DNA from: Catellatospora sp. KI3
Lineage (GTDB): Bacteria > Actinomycetota > Actinomycetes > Mycobacteriales > Micromonosporaceae
Length of the DNA stretch: 64,000 nt
Direction of reading: 5' to 3'
Assembly: GCF_029948125.1 (NCBI RefSeq)
Contig: NZ_JASAMB010000004.1
Span: forward strand, 1 to 64,000
Under the pieces are notes generated by a model. The model did not search any database and was not told the DNA's origin. It saw only the letters and a list, made by a program, of their open reading frames with translations. The position numbers and the translations under genes are program-made. Positions 34,355 to 43,928 of this stretch are shown here, piece after piece; position 1 is the stretch's first letter; each line of letters starts with the position of its first letter.

Positions 34355-37033
34355 TCAGAGGCGATTGTTGCCGGGTTCGGTGGTCAGGTCGGTCAGCAGT
34401 TGCTGGGCCAGCCGGGCGGTGTCGTCGGACAGTTCGAGGCCTGCCTGGTGCAGGTCGCGGGTGAGGACGGCCAGGCGGTGGCTGACGGCGCCGGCGTCGC
34501 TGTGAGCGGCTGCGGCGCGCATGGCCCGGCAGGCCAGCTCCTCCGACAGCGGGTCGACGGCACAGGCGGCGTTCAGCAGCGAGCGGGCCTGGTGCGGGTC
34601 GGACTCGGCGTACATGGCCGCGGTCTGGGCGTAGATGGTAAGGGCGGCTCGGCGGACGCGTTCCTCGTCGAGGGTGCTCCACTCGTACAGGCAGCCCTGG
34701 GCGAGGGGTCCGGTGATCTCGGCGAGGGCGGCGTGCAGGTGCTTGAGGCGGTGCTGGTCATCGGGTGCGGCGGCGATCTGGGCGTACTCGTCGGCGATGG
34801 TCCACCAGTCGGCGTCGACGAGGTCGGCGTTGAGTCGGTAGTGGCCGCCGGAGTTGGTGACAGGCTCGATCCGGCCGCCGTCGACTGATGGACCGGCGAC
34901 AGTGCGGATGACCTTGCGGAGGTTCGCGACGTCGGTGGACAGGCGTTCGCCGGCACGGGTGACGGTCGCGTCGGGGTAGATCGCCTCCATGATGTCGTCG
35001 ATGGCGGCGCCGTCGCGGTGCATGACGAGGTAGACCATCAGTTCCCGGGCCGCGGTCCGCAGTCGCGGTGCGGGCCGACCGGCGTGGTCCAGAACGGCGG
35101 GCACGCCGAGGACTTTGATCCGCACCGGCGGCCGCTGACCGCATTCCTCACGCTGCGGCCGAACAGCGGGGCGCGGTGGGACGGCAGTCTGAGGCTGCGC
35201 CGGGGCCAGCGGCGCCGGGGCGGGAGCGTCGCCGTGGGCTTCGCGCAGGATCTCGAGGGCTTGGGCGGCTGTGCCGGTGTCCAGCACCGCCAGGCGGCGG
35301 CCGGTGGCGTCGGTGGTGCCATCAGCGGCGACTTCCAGGGTCGTGCCGCGCGGCCACTCGCCGATGATGACGGTGCCGATGCCGACCGACTCCCCCAACG
35401 CGACCGCGGTCGCCAGCCGGGTGTGCCAGCGCGGGTCGGGGGTGCCTGCGATCAGCAGCAGTTGCGGCAGCGGCTCGGCGTAGGCACGCGGGTTGTGCAG
35501 GTCGGCGGCCTCGGTGGTCTGCGCGTCGGCGATGATGCGGGAGCGGTGGATGATCTCTTCTTCGAGGTGGGCGACGGCTTCGCCGATGGTGTCGGTGATG
35601 TGCAGACGCCGGATCGGAGTCACTGTGCGGGCTGCCCCGCCGAGCAGCATCTGCAGGGTATCGGTGGGCATGACCGCCTGGCCCTGGGCGTCAGGGTCGT
35701 CGCGGTGCCCCGAGGAAAGCGTGGCGACGAGCATGCCGCGGGCGGCGTCCAGGGCGCCGGGACCGACCAACCCGAGTCCGGCGGCCAGCGGCAGGGCCCC
35801 GGCCCCGGCCAGTTCAGCTCCGGTCGGGCCGCCGGCCGCGATGCTGTCGGGGGTGCTGTCGTCGGCGGATCTGGTGGTGGTAGTGCGGCGTCGCAGGGCG
35901 TGCCGGATCCAGCCGACGACCGTCGGCAGTGTGGGCGGGTCAGGTGCGTCGGTCAGTTCGGCGGTGACCGTCTGGGGGACGTAGTTGGCCCGTCGGCGCC
36001 GCAGCACCAGGGCCGCGGCTGCGGCGAGCGCTGCGGCGAGCCCGACGGGCGTCCATCCGCCAGGCAGCTGCACGCCGTCACCGACCTGGTTTGCCGCTGG
36101 CTTGATGTCAGTGACGTCCCGTGCGTGGTGCTCGGTGACGGATGCGTCTTGCTGCGGGGCGGCGGCGGAGACCGGGCTTGGGGGCGCCTGGGGCGGGGCG
36201 ATCGCGGGCGGGGCCTGATCGAGGTCGGCTGCCGGGCTGGGTGCTGGGGTGGTCGCCGCGGGTGTGGCCGGCGAGGGCCTTGTCGCTGCCGGTGGGGTCG
36301 CGGTGGCCGGTGGCGTGGCGTCGTCGGGCAGCCGCAGGTCCCACTTGGGGTAGATGAGGTCGCAGTCGCGCAGTGTGCCGCCGACCTTCGGGTAGTGGCG
36401 GTGGAGGTTGAGTTTGCAGATTTCGGGCCAGCGTCTGGAGTCGCCGAGCCACTGCTTGGCGATCTTGGACATGGTGTCGGTGGGACGGACGATGGCGTGG
36501 TAGCGCTGTCCGCGTACGACGTACCGGATCTCGGTGTTGTTGCCGCTGGCCGCGACCGTTCCCGGCGTCGGCGCGGGCGCTGTCCGCAGTGCGGCCGGTG
36601 GCTGGTCTGTGGGCGGCGCTGCGATGGCGTGCGTGGTGGCCGCGGTCGGCGGGGCCGTCGTGGCGGGTGCGGCCAGAGCCTGCGCGGGGGCGGCTAGGAC
36701 GCCGGCGATGAGTAGCGCGGCCAGTGCACGCAGCGGGCCCCGGTTGGTGTTGGCGCCGGGCCGGGGGCTGCGGTCGCGGCGGTGCAGCGCGGTGATGACA
36801 TGGGCGGTGAACTGCGCCCAGATGATCCATCCGGCGATCGCGGCAGCATCTGCGTAGACAGTGTCGGGCAGTGGGTCGGTGAGCCATTGTCCGGCCTCGG
36901 AGCCGGTCGGGATGTGGTCGGGTAGCGGCCACCCGGCGGTGACGATCAGCAGCCATGGGACGCCGGCCAGCAGTGTGAGCAGGGTCAGGAGGCTGGCCGT
37001 GCGGACTGCCAGGCGTGGGACGGTGGTCATCAT
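34355..37033 (-). CDS. membrane LysM / SARP(BTAD) regulator of pilus operon
   Basis: 892 aa from ATG after CAGGAGG. Hydrophobic segments near residues 8-35, 66-85 and 100-118; LysM-type domain around 160-215 (RYHAIVRPTDTMSKIAKQWLG...WPEICKLN); Pro/Ala-rich linker; further membrane helix near 320-345 (VGLAAALAAAAALVLRR); long middle region; SARP-type DNA-binding and BTAD helical repeats in the last 260 residues (ARELMVYLVMHRDGAAIDDIMEAIYP; LSTDVANLRKVIR). Such LysM-SARP proteins end many actinobacterial Tad clusters. ATGA overlap links it to the pilin-like gene. It could sense the wall and control the operon (inference). Confidence 0.8.
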   Translation of the reverse strand: MMTTVPRLAVRTASLLTLLTLLAGVPWLLIVTAGWPLPDHIPTGSEAGQWLTDPLPDTVYADAAAIAGWIIWAQFTAHVITALHRRDRSPRPGANTNRGPLRALAALLIAGVLAAPAQALAAPATTAPPTAATTHAIAAPPTDQPPAALRTAPAPTPGTVAASGNNTEIRYVVRGQRYHAIVRPTDTMSKIAKQWLGDSRRWPEICKLNLHRHYPKVGGTLRDCDLIYPKWDLRLPDDATPPATATPPAATRPSPATPAATTPAPSPAADLDQAPPAIAPPQAPPSPVSAAAPQQDASVTEHHARDVTDIKPAANQVGDGVQLPGGWTPVGLAAALAAAAALVLRRRRANYVPQTVTAELTDAPDPPTLPTVVGWIRHALRRRTTTTRSADDSTPDSIAAGGPTGAELAGAGALPLAAGLGLVGPGALDAARGMLVATLSSGHRDDPDAQGQAVMPTDTLQMLLGGAARTVTPIRRLHITDTIGEAVAHLEEEIIHRSRIIADAQTTEAADLHNPRAYAEPLPQLLLIAGTPDPRWHTRLATAVALGESVGIGTVIIGEWPRGTTLEVAADGTTDATGRRLAVLDTGTAAQALEILREAHGDAPAPAPLAPAQPQTAVPPRPAVRPQREECGQRPPVRIKVLGVPAVLDHAGRPAPRLRTAARELMVYLVMHRDGAAIDDIMEAIYPDATVTRAGERLSTDVANLRKVIRTVAGPSVDGGRIEPVTNSGGHYRLNADLVDADWWTIADEYAQIAAAPDDQHRLKHLHAALAEITGPLAQGCLYEWSTLDEERVRRAALTIYAQTAAMYAESDPHQARSLLNAACAVDPLSEELACRAMRAAAAHSDAGAVSHRLAVLTRDLHQAGLELSDDTARLAQQLLTDLTTEPGNNRL

Positions 37034-37458
37034 GGGCCTCCTGCCGGGTCGGCGGTGAACGGTTGGGCGGCGGCGGTCGCGGTGACGGTGATTTCGCCGC
37101 CGATGCCGAAGATCGCCAGCAGCGGCACCGGTTGGCGGCTGGTGGCGGTGACCGTGAGCCGGTTGGCGGTGACGGTCGCGGTCCCGGTCGCGCCTGCGGC
37201 GGCGAGATGCGCTTGTGCTGCGGCGGTGGCTGGTCCGGGTTGCAGGACCAGGTCGCCGCTGGTGCGGTAGGCGGTGAGGTCGATGTGCTGGACGCCGGCG
37301 CGGGCGGCTTCGGCGGCGAGGTTGGCTGCGCGGCTGCGGGCGACCTGGACCTGCGCGAGCGCGACGATGGTGAGGGCGAGGGCGACGGCCAGGACGCTCA
37401 TGGCGGCGGTCCATGCCGACACCGCGCCGCGGTCGCGGCGGCTGAGGTGGTTGGTCAT
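37030..37458 (-). CDS. pseudopilin-like (TadG/Rv3654c type) protein
   Basis: 142 aa from ATG. Short basic start MTNHLSRRDRGAVSAW, one hydrophobic helix (residues 12-34), then AANLAAEAARAGVQHIDL typical of TadE/TadG-like secreted membrane proteins. Overlaps both neighbours by ATGA. Confidence 0.75.
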   Translation of the reverse strand: MTNHLSRRDRGAVSAWTAAMSVLAVALALTIVALAQVQVARSRAANLAAEAARAGVQHIDLTAYRTSGDLVLQPGPATAAAQAHLAAAGATGTATVTANRLTVTATSRQPVPLLAIFGIGGEITVTATAAAQPFTADPAGGP

Positions 37459-37907
37459 GGGTTGGGCTCCTGTCGCCAGAGGTCGATGGGGCTGGTCGCG
37501 GTCTGGGTGGTGGTGATCTGGCCGGGCAGGTTGATGCCGGTCAGGTGGTGCAGGTCGGCGGTGCAGGTCACGGTCACGGTGACCGCGCCGCCGCGGGCGA
37601 AGCGGCTGGCGTCGACGGCGACGGTGACGCCCTGACACAGCCCCGCCAGCGAGGTGGTGGCGCTGTCGCGGGCAGCGGTGTCGGCCAGCGCCGGGGTGCG
37701 TTGCGCGGCAGCGGCGCGGGCGGCGGCCGACGCGGCGGAGGTGACGTCGATGTGCGCGGCGCCCGCGCGCAGGCATACCAGGATCAGCAGCACTCCGGTG
37801 AGCAGGATCGGCACCGCGAGGGCGAGCTCGACGGCAGTCGAGCCGCGGTCGTCAGCGTGCTGCCGACGGTGTCGCGCACGTGGCAGCGGATGCTCGCAGT
37901 TCGGCAT
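37455..37907 (-). CDS. TadE-like pilus protein
   Basis: 150 aa from ATG after AAAGGAGG. DRGSTAVELALAVPILL (residues 20-36) is the TadE/TadG signature (G.E.ALv.P.ll), followed by a membrane helix and a soluble domain with two Cys. Minor pilin of the Tad apparatus. Confidence 0.8.
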   Translation of the reverse strand: MPNCEHPLPRARHRRQHADDRGSTAVELALAVPILLTGVLLILVCLRAGAAHIDVTSAASAAARAAAAQRTPALADTAARDSATTSLAGLCQGVTVAVDASRFARGGAVTVTVTCTADLHHLTGINLPGQITTTQTATSPIDLWRQEPNP

Positions 37908-37932
37908 GGGTCACCTCCTTTCGGTTCGGTGG

Positions 37933-38304
37933 TCAGGGCTGGGTGGTCCAGTGTTCGGTCGGGCCGGTCGCGGTGTGGGCGACCGGAAGATCGCCCAGCG
38001 GGGTCGGGATGGTCGCGGTCACCGTCGCCGTGGTGTTCTGCGGGTCTTTGGTGACGGTGACGTGGATGCCGGTGGCGGCGCCGCCGAGGTCGTCCATCTG
38101 CTGCCATGCGTTGGCTTGTGCGGTGCCGGGGTCGCCGCCGATGACGCGGGCGGTGTTGACGGCGGTCTGCGCGGCGGCGCGGGCGGCGTAGGAGGCCTGG
38201 GCGAAGGCGAAGCCGTAGCCGACCGCGGCGAGCAGCAGGACGAGGATCGGGGCGCCGATCGCCCATTCGACTGCTGCGGCACCGCGGTCGGTTCGGCGGC
38301 GCAT
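37933..38304 (-). CDS. TadE-like pilus protein
   Basis: 123 aa. DRGAAAVEWAIGAPILVLLL (6-25) is the TadE motif with membrane helix; the short remainder is extracellular. Start overlaps the upstream stop (TGATG). Confidence 0.8.
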   Translation of the reverse strand: MRRRTDRGAAAVEWAIGAPILVLLLAAVGYGFAFAQASYAARAAAQTAVNTARVIGGDPGTAQANAWQQMDDLGGAATGIHVTVTKDPQNTTATVTATIPTPLGDLPVAHTATGPTEHWTTQP

Positions 38305-38477
38305 CAGAAGCCCCAGCTGTTGAGGACCGCCTCGACCCTGGTCCGGTAGGCGATCATCACGATGAGGACGAGGGCGGCGGCCAGGCCGATGGCGATGGCG
38401 TACTCGGTGCTGAACGCACCCCGGTCGCTGGAAAGCAGGCGCCGGAGGCTGGTGAGACGGGAACGGATGGACTTCAT
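38304..38477 (-). CDS. Flp-type major pilin (DUF4244-like)
   Basis: 57 aa from ATG after AAGGAG. Basic leader (1-19) followed by GAFSTEYAIAIGLAAALVLI: Flp-type cleavage context with Glu at +5 and a hydrophobic helix. Length and position in the operon fit the actinobacterial Flp pilin. Confidence 0.85.
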   Translation of the reverse strand: MKSIRSRLTSLRRLLSSDRGAFSTEYAIAIGLAAALVLIVMIAYRTRVEAVLNSWGF

Positions 38478-38488
38478 CGTGGTTCTCC

Positions 38489-39337
38489 TTACAAGGTGTC
38501 GAATGCGGCGGTGATCAGGAAGACCGCCAGTAGACCGGCGAGCAGCATCAGCGGTGCTGCCATGCGTTCGGTGGCCGACGCGGCGCGGGTCTCGGTGTCG
38601 GCGATGAGTTTCTGTGCGAGGGTGTCGGCGCGGGCGGTGATCGCCGCCCGGATGCGGGTTCCTTCGCCGGAGGCCAGGCGCAGGCTGGTCGCCAGCTGCC
38701 GCAGTGCGGGGACCTGCAGCCGGGTGCCGAGGTCGTCGACGGGCTGCCACAGCGGCAGCTGCCCGGCGCGGGCGGTGGCCAGCGCGGTGCGGATGCGGTC
38801 GGCGGCCCAGCCGGTGCACACCGACGCCGCGTCGCGCATCGCCTGCTCCACTCCGGCGCCGGCGGCCAGCGCGGGCGCGACGAGGTCCAGCAGCGTCGAC
38901 AGGGTGTGCTCCATCAGCAGCCGACGCGCCGCAGCCGTACGCCGTACCCGCAGGTTCGGCAGCCAGAAACCAGCGGCGGCGCAGGCCAGGCACAGCCATG
39001 TGGGCAGCACCCATCCGGGCGCAGCGCCGGTCAGGCCCAGCAGCGTGAACAGGGCCGCGGGCGCGGTAAGGCCGATGAGGGTATAGGTGAGCTGGCGGGC
39101 GAGGTGGGCGGACGGGTCGGTCTCGCACACGGCGAGATCGGCCAGCAGCCGTGCCGGTGGCAGTCCCCGCTCCTGCAGAACCTGGACCAGCCGGGCCCGC
39201 ACGCCCAGCCGCCGGGCGCTGACTGTCCGACGGGTGAGTGCGACGGCAAGTGGTCGGCGCGGTGGGAACAGGCCCCAGCCGATGACGGCCAGGCCCGCGC
39301 CGATCCCCGCACCGGCGAGCGCGATCTGCTCGATCAT
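38489..39337 (-). CDS. tadC: TadC-like pilus assembly membrane protein
   Basis: 282 aa from ATG in ATGA overlap with tadB. T2SSF fold: membrane segments near residues 5-22, 77-120 and the C-terminus (262-280), cytoplasmic helical part with AGVEQAMRDAASVCTGWAADRIRTALA and RMAAPLMLLAGLLAVFLI. Inner-membrane platform protein. Confidence 0.85.
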   Translation of the reverse strand: MIEQIALAGAGIGAGLAVIGWGLFPPRRPLAVALTRRTVSARRLGVRARLVQVLQERGLPPARLLADLAVCETDPSAHLARQLTYTLIGLTAPAALFTLLGLTGAAPGWVLPTWLCLACAAAGFWLPNLRVRRTAAARRLLMEHTLSTLLDLVAPALAAGAGVEQAMRDAASVCTGWAADRIRTALATARAGQLPLWQPVDDLGTRLQVPALRQLATSLRLASGEGTRIRAAITARADTLAQKLIADTETRAASATERMAAPLMLLAGLLAVFLITAAFDTL

Positions 39338-40239
39338 GACCGGCCTGCCCAGGTCGGGTTCTGCCACTGCGGCGACGCTTGCACCAGTTCGTGTCGGCTG
39401 GCGGTAAGGATGCGTGGCATGTCGTCGATGACCGCCAGGCGGTGCATCCACCACAGGCACAGTCCCCCACCGCCGCCGAGCAGCGCCAGGCGCAGCTGGC
39501 CTGCGACGGTGGCGTACCCGACGAGGAAGTCTCCTGCCACCAGCTGAATCCCGGCGACGACCGTGACGATCACGACGGTGACGATCCGGGCCGCCGACCG
39601 GCTGCGGGCACGTGCTGCGGCGATCCGCATCCGGGCTGCGGCCTGCCGCCGCGCGGTGGCCGCGACGGCGTCGAGGCTTGCGGCGAGGTCACGCGCCGGA
39701 CGCGTGGCCGCGTACAGCAGCATCGCGGTGACCAGGTCCACGGTGGGGTCGGCGAGGTCGTCGCCGAAGGCCCGCAGCGCCTGTTCGAGGGGCCGGCCGC
39801 GGCGCAGCTGGTCGGCGAGTGCGGCCAGCTGCGGTGCGAGCGCGGTCGGGGCGGTCTGCGCGGTCTGCATGACGGCCTGGTCCAGCCCGCGGGCGGCGCG
39901 CATCGTCCCGGCGAGGTCCTCGGCCCAGGACGCGACGGCCTCCATTCGGGCCAGGCGCTGCTCGTGGCCGCGGTCGCGGCCTAGCGCTCGCGGCAGCGTC
40001 AGGACGGCGACCGCGGCCAGCAGCCCGGCGACAGGCCAGCCGGTCAGCACGGCCACCGCCAGGCCACCGGCGGCGGCCAGGACCACCTTGGTCGTAGTCG
40101 TCCCGGTGCGGGCCAGCATCGGATGCCCCGCACCGTCGGCTTCGCGTGGCGTACGGCGGGTACGCAGTCCCGTCACGACCAGCAGAACCCCTGCGGCGAA
40201 ACCGACGGCGAACAGCGTCACGAGTGCGCGCATCGTCAC
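39334..40239 (-). CDS. tadB: TadB-like pilus assembly membrane protein
   Basis: 301 aa from GTG in GTGA overlap with tadA (ATG at 40233 is an alternative). N-terminal two helices (5-25, 45-75), T2SSF domain (LARMEAVASWAEDLAGTMRAARGLDQAVMQTA; LRRGRPLEQALRAFGDDLADP), C-terminal helices. Pairs with TadC. Confidence 0.85.
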   Translation of the reverse strand: MTMRALVTLFAVGFAAGVLLVVTGLRTRRTPREADGAGHPMLARTGTTTTKVVLAAAGGLAVAVLTGWPVAGLLAAVAVLTLPRALGRDRGHEQRLARMEAVASWAEDLAGTMRAARGLDQAVMQTAQTAPTALAPQLAALADQLRRGRPLEQALRAFGDDLADPTVDLVTAMLLYAATRPARDLAASLDAVAATARRQAAARMRIAAARARSRSAARIVTVVIVTVVAGIQLVAGDFLVGYATVAGQLRLALLGGGGGLCLWWMHRLAVIDDMPRILTASRHELVQASPQWQNPTWAGRS

Positions 40240-41576
40240 CACCGGCCGCTGGTGTCCAGGACCCCGGGGTCGAGTCCTGCCGCGATCAGGTCTGCCGCGG
40301 TCTCGGCACGCAGCGGCGCGGCCGCGACCGCGCGCCGATCGGGGCCGGGGGCGTAGACCTCGTTGGTATAGACGTCGCGGCCGTCGGCGTGCAGGACCTC
40401 CCGCACGCTGGACACCACCCGCGTCCCGTCCGGCGCGAACGCCAGGTGGACGATGAAGTGGACCGCACCGGCGGTCAGGATCGCGGTGGACTCGAAGCTC
40501 AGCCGCTCCGGTGCCTGCGCGGCGTACGTCATCAGCCGGGTGATCGCCTGCGCCGAGCTCGATGCGTGGATCGTCGCGAGGCTGCCGTCGTTGCCCTGCG
40601 ACATGGCGTTGAGCAGCGGCAGCACCTCGCTGCCTCGGGCCTCGCCGACGATGACCCGGTCCGGTGCCATCCGCAGCGCCCACCGCACCAGCTCGGCCTG
40701 GTCGACCGCGCCCTCGCCTTCGAGGTTCGCCTCCCGGGCTTGCAGCGCGACGCAGTCGGGGTGGTCGGGGTCGAAGTCCAGACCCAGCTCGTAGGTGTCC
40801 TCGATCGTGATGATCCGTTCCCGGGACGGGATCGCCTTGGCCATCGCCCGCAACAGGGTCGTCTTGCCGCTGTCGGTGCCACCGGCGATGACGACGTTGC
40901 GGCGCGCGGCCACGATCGCGGCCAGCAGCCGCGCCAGCGGCACCGTCAACGTGCCGCGGGCGACCAGATCGTCGAGGGTCACCCGCAGCAGCTGGTGCCG
41001 GCGGATCGACAGCGACGGCCGCCGAGCCAGGGCCTGGACCGCGAACAGTCGGGCGCCGTCAGGCAGCTGCAGCGACAGGCGGGGCTGGCCGAAGTCGAAC
41101 CGGCGCTCCTCCCCCGTGCCGTCGCGGCCTGCGGCCAGCAGGCGGATCATCTCGATGAGTTCGGCGTCGCTGGCGGCGACCGGCGGCGCCTGGGCTTTGG
41201 TGCCGTCGGTGTAGCGGACCCACACCTGCTCGGCGCTGTTGACGAAGATGTTGGTGATCCGCGGGTCGTCCAGCAGCAGCTGCAGCCCACCGGCCGGGGT
41301 CAGCAGCCGGATCGCCTGCGCTTTGGCCGCCGCGATCACCGACGCAGGAGCCAACGCCATACCTTGCTCGAAGGCATCGGCGTTGAGGTCGTCGATGACG
41401 GCGTCCAGCAGCCGCCCCAGCTGCGCAGCCCACTGCTCGGCCGGCAGACCGTCGAGTTCGACCAGCCGGGATCGCACACGCTCACGCAGCTGCTGGGCCA
41501 ACCTAAGCTGCGCGCTGTCACCGGCGGCATCGCTAGCAGTGTCGGTGGTGGTCAGCTCACGGGCAGGATGCGCCAC
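40236..41576 (-). CDS. tadA: TadA/CpaF secretion ATPase
   Basis: 446 aa from GTG with AGGAGG upstream. Hallmarks in order: VNSAEQVWVRY, Walker A GGTDSGKTT, Asp/Glu box TIEDTYEL, Walker B with RVIVGEARGSEVLPLLNAM and His box SLATIHASS. Powers Flp pilus extrusion. Standard length for the family. Confidence 0.95.
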   Translation of the reverse strand: MAHPARELTTTDTASDAAGDSAQLRLAQQLRERVRSRLVELDGLPAEQWAAQLGRLLDAVIDDLNADAFEQGMALAPASVIAAAKAQAIRLLTPAGGLQLLLDDPRITNIFVNSAEQVWVRYTDGTKAQAPPVAASDAELIEMIRLLAAGRDGTGEERRFDFGQPRLSLQLPDGARLFAVQALARRPSLSIRRHQLLRVTLDDLVARGTLTVPLARLLAAIVAARRNVVIAGGTDSGKTTLLRAMAKAIPSRERIITIEDTYELGLDFDPDHPDCVALQAREANLEGEGAVDQAELVRWALRMAPDRVIVGEARGSEVLPLLNAMSQGNDGSLATIHASSSAQAITRLMTYAAQAPERLSFESTAILTAGAVHFIVHLAFAPDGTRVVSSVREVLHADGRDVYTNEVYAPGPDRRAVAAAPLRAETAADLIAAGLDPGVLDTSGRW

Positions 41577-42364
41577 GGGTCGTCCTCCTCAACGGTCGGG
41601 TCTGCTGCGGTGTCGCCGCCAGCGACGGGTTCTGGTGACTGGTCAAGGTCGTAGGGGCCGGGCTTGACCAGCGGACCGGCCTGGACGAGCGCCTCGGCGA
41701 TCGGTGCCGCTTTGCGGAACAGGCTGAACAGCCGCCAGTGCCGCCACCACCGCTCGCCGCGTAGCAGCGGCCCGGCGAGCCGGTCGCGGGGCACCTGGCC
41801 CAGATGCGGCAGGCCGACAGCACTGAGGATCTCGCCGTTGCCGAACGGCCCCGACCCGACCGTTGCCAGCCACATCGTGCCGCCGGTCGCCGCCTTGAGC
41901 GCTTCGGCGTGCCCTTGCACGAGCGCAAGTTCGGCCTCGACGGGCCGGGCGACGACGATGACGTGGTCGGCGGCGGCCAGGAATCCGCCGCACGGGCCGC
42001 CGCGTTCGATCCGGCCGACGTCGGCGATCACGACGTCGCCGGTCGGGATGGCACCGGCGCGGTCGGCGGCGACCTGAGCGGCCCGCACGTTGTCGCGGGC
42101 CTGTCCGGCCACGACGTCGACGCCGATCGGCAAGCGGATCGCGTGCTCGCGCGGCCGCCACCTGTCCTCGCGGTTCAGGTCCTGAGCCAGCGACCACAGA
42201 CCGGGGAGCTCGAAGAACTTCCAGTAGGCGCCGATCTGGCCGCCGGCCGGGTCGGCTTCCAGCAGCACCGGCCGAGGCTGCTGCGGCGGCCAGGTCGCCG
42301 CGAGCGCGAGGGCGAGGGTGCTGGCGCCGGGTGCGCCTTTGAGGCTGCCGATCACGATGAGCAT
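41552..42364 (-). CDS. CpaE/TadZ-like MinD-family protein
   Basis: 270 aa from ATG (TGATG overlap with the upstream stop). Deviant Walker motif GSLKGAPGAST near residues 6-16, LLEADPAGGQIG, and IADVGRI near 120 as in CpaE/TadZ-type localisation proteins. The C-terminal tail is acidic and overlaps the start of tadA by 25 nt. The deviant Lys is shifted relative to canonical MinD, so ATP hydrolysis may be altered. Confidence 0.8.
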   Translation of the reverse strand: MLIVIGSLKGAPGASTLALALAATWPPQQPRPVLLEADPAGGQIGAYWKFFELPGLWSLAQDLNREDRWRPREHAIRLPIGVDVVAGQARDNVRAAQVAADRAGAIPTGDVVIADVGRIERGGPCGGFLAAADHVIVVARPVEAELALVQGHAEALKAATGGTMWLATVGSGPFGNGEILSAVGLPHLGQVPRDRLAGPLLRGERWWRHWRLFSLFRKAAPIAEALVQAGPLVKPGPYDLDQSPEPVAGGDTAADPTVEEDDPWRILPVS

Positions 42365-43044
42365 CAGGGGGCTCCCCACACGATGATGGCCACGTCGGTG
42401 CTGCGGGGCACTCCCAGCAGCAGGGCGTCGGCGGCCGGGACGAGGACGGTGACGACCGACCCGGCCTTCTCAGACGAAGCGGTGACGGCCACGACCGTCC
42501 CGCGCACCTGCACTGCAGCGGTTCCGGTGCCTGCGGGAGCGGCTGTCGGCGAGGACGCCGATGCGAGGCTGCCTGGCGTCTTGGTGCTGGGGGCGGCGGT
42601 CCCGGGTGCGGACTCTGGGGTGATGACGCTGATCTGGGCCCCTGGGACGACTCCGGCGGGCAGGTGACCTTCATCGACGCCGACGGCGATCAGTGCCTTG
42701 TCAGCTGGTGGCCAGTCGCTGGGGCCCAGCTGGGGCGCGGCGATCAGCTGACCGGCGCGCAGCGGGACCGCCGCCGCCCGGCCGACGACCTTATCCAGGT
42801 CTGCGGCAGGTATGAGCAGCAGACCGTCGTCGGCGCCGACCATGACCTGACGCAGGTCGGCGGCGGTCAGCTGCTGCCCGGCCGCGACGTCACGGACTGC
42901 GGCTAGAGCCGGGGTCCGGTCGTCGATGCGGCCGTAGACCTGCAGCGACAGCAGCACGCAGACCACGATCAGCAGCAGCCCGCCGAGCAGGTGCGCGACC
43001 GGAGGCCGCCGCGGCGCGACGGCCGGAGGTGTCGGTGTGTTCAC
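42364..43044 (-). CDS. CpaB/RcpC-like SAF-domain protein
   Basis: 226 aa from GTG in GTGA overlap. Membrane helix near 20-38, then a SAF-like domain (AAGQQLTAADLRQVMVGADDGLLLI, AAAVPLRAGQLIAAPQL), as in CpaB/RcpC of Tad systems; C-terminal beta domain (VTVLVPAADALLLGVPRSTDVAIIV). Confidence 0.8.
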   Translation of the reverse strand: MNTPTPPAVAPRRPPVAHLLGGLLLIVVCVLLSLQVYGRIDDRTPALAAVRDVAAGQQLTAADLRQVMVGADDGLLLIPAADLDKVVGRAAAVPLRAGQLIAAPQLGPSDWPPADKALIAVGVDEGHLPAGVVPGAQISVITPESAPGTAAPSTKTPGSLASASSPTAAPAGTGTAAVQVRGTVVAVTASSEKAGSVVTVLVPAADALLLGVPRSTDVAIIVWGAP

Positions 43045-43928
43045 CGGGTGCCGCCGACGTTGAGTCCCTGCACCTCGACGACCGCCACCGGCACGGTGGT
43101 CGTGGTCGTCAGCGTGCCGGCGTCGCCGGACATACCGGCGCCGGCCCATGTCACGTCCCAGGTGACCATCGCCTGCAGGAGGAAGGTGCCGCCAGGCAGC
43201 GCGGCCGACGCACGGGTGTAGGTGTGCGAGCACGCCGACGACCCGAGCGGGTCACCACCTGACCACGCCAGGCCAGGTCCGGCACAGGTCAGGTGGCTGC
43301 CGTCACCGGGCAGCCATGTCGCTGACACTGGAGTAGCGGTCGCGGTGACCGACGCGCCGCCGGTCGACGCGGTAGCCGTCGACGGCTGCCAGGTGATGGC
43401 GTCGATCCATAGCCACGTCGGTACATGCACGATCGGCAGCGCCGGCGGGCCGGGGTTGATCCGCACCGTCGGGTTCGGCGGACGCAGCGCGGCCAGGGCG
43501 GTCGCGATCAGCGGACCCGTGCCGGGGGCGTCGTTGTCGGCGAACCAGACCTGCGAGTTTCCCATGCCGCCGCCGGCGAAGGTGCAGTTGCGCGAGTACC
43601 ACGCCCCCGGCCGCGGGCCGTCGGCCGGGGGCGGATCCTGCTCGGCTTTGCGTTTGTAGCGGCAGCCGTCGCGGTGCAGCCAGCCGAAGTCCGGGTCGTA
43701 GCACGGGACTTCGTTGCCGTTGAGCCAGCAGCGCATCCGGCCGCCGCTACCGCTGCCACCGCCGCCGGTCACGACGATTACGACGACCGTGCACTCGTCA
43801 GGGCGAGGCTGGATGTTGCAGGTCACTCCCCCGCCGACGTCGGCGGCGGCGGTCTGGGTACCGGTCAGCGTCGCGGCGACCGCCGCGGCTGCGGCGAACG
43901 CGACGCCACGCAGCTTGGGGGTCAGCAT
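43041..43928 (-). CDS. secreted pilus-cluster protein
   Basis: 295 aa from ATG at 43928. Signal peptide (1-31, ends TAAADVGGG). Mature part has Cys pairs (CNIQPRPDEC, MRCWLNGNEVPC, GCRYK) and a WYSRNCTF block; C-terminal beta domain. Similar secreted proteins occur in actinobacterial Tad clusters; the role is probably in the pilus or wall, but unknown. Confidence 0.65.
   Translation of the reverse strand: MLTPKLRGVAFAAAAAVAATLTGTQTAAADVGGGVTCNIQPRPDECTVVVIVVTGGGGSGSGGRMRCWLNGNEVPCYDPDFGWLHRDGCRYKRKAEQDPPPADGPRPGAWYSRNCTFAGGGMGNSQVWFADNDAPGTGPLIATALAALRPPNPTVRINPGPPALPIVHVPTWLWIDAITWQPSTATASTGGASVTATATPVSATWLPGDGSHLTCAGPGLAWSGGDPLGSSACSHTYTRASAALPGGTFLLQAMVTWDVTWAGAGMSGDAGTLTTTTTVPVAVVEVQGLNVGGTR

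Noticed and set aside
35018-36697. 559-aa Gly-rich plus-strand ORF
   Set aside because: Shadow of the LysM-SARP gene; composition is artefactual.
40146-41654. 502-aa plus-strand ORF
   Set aside because: Antisense to tadA, which has all family motifs.
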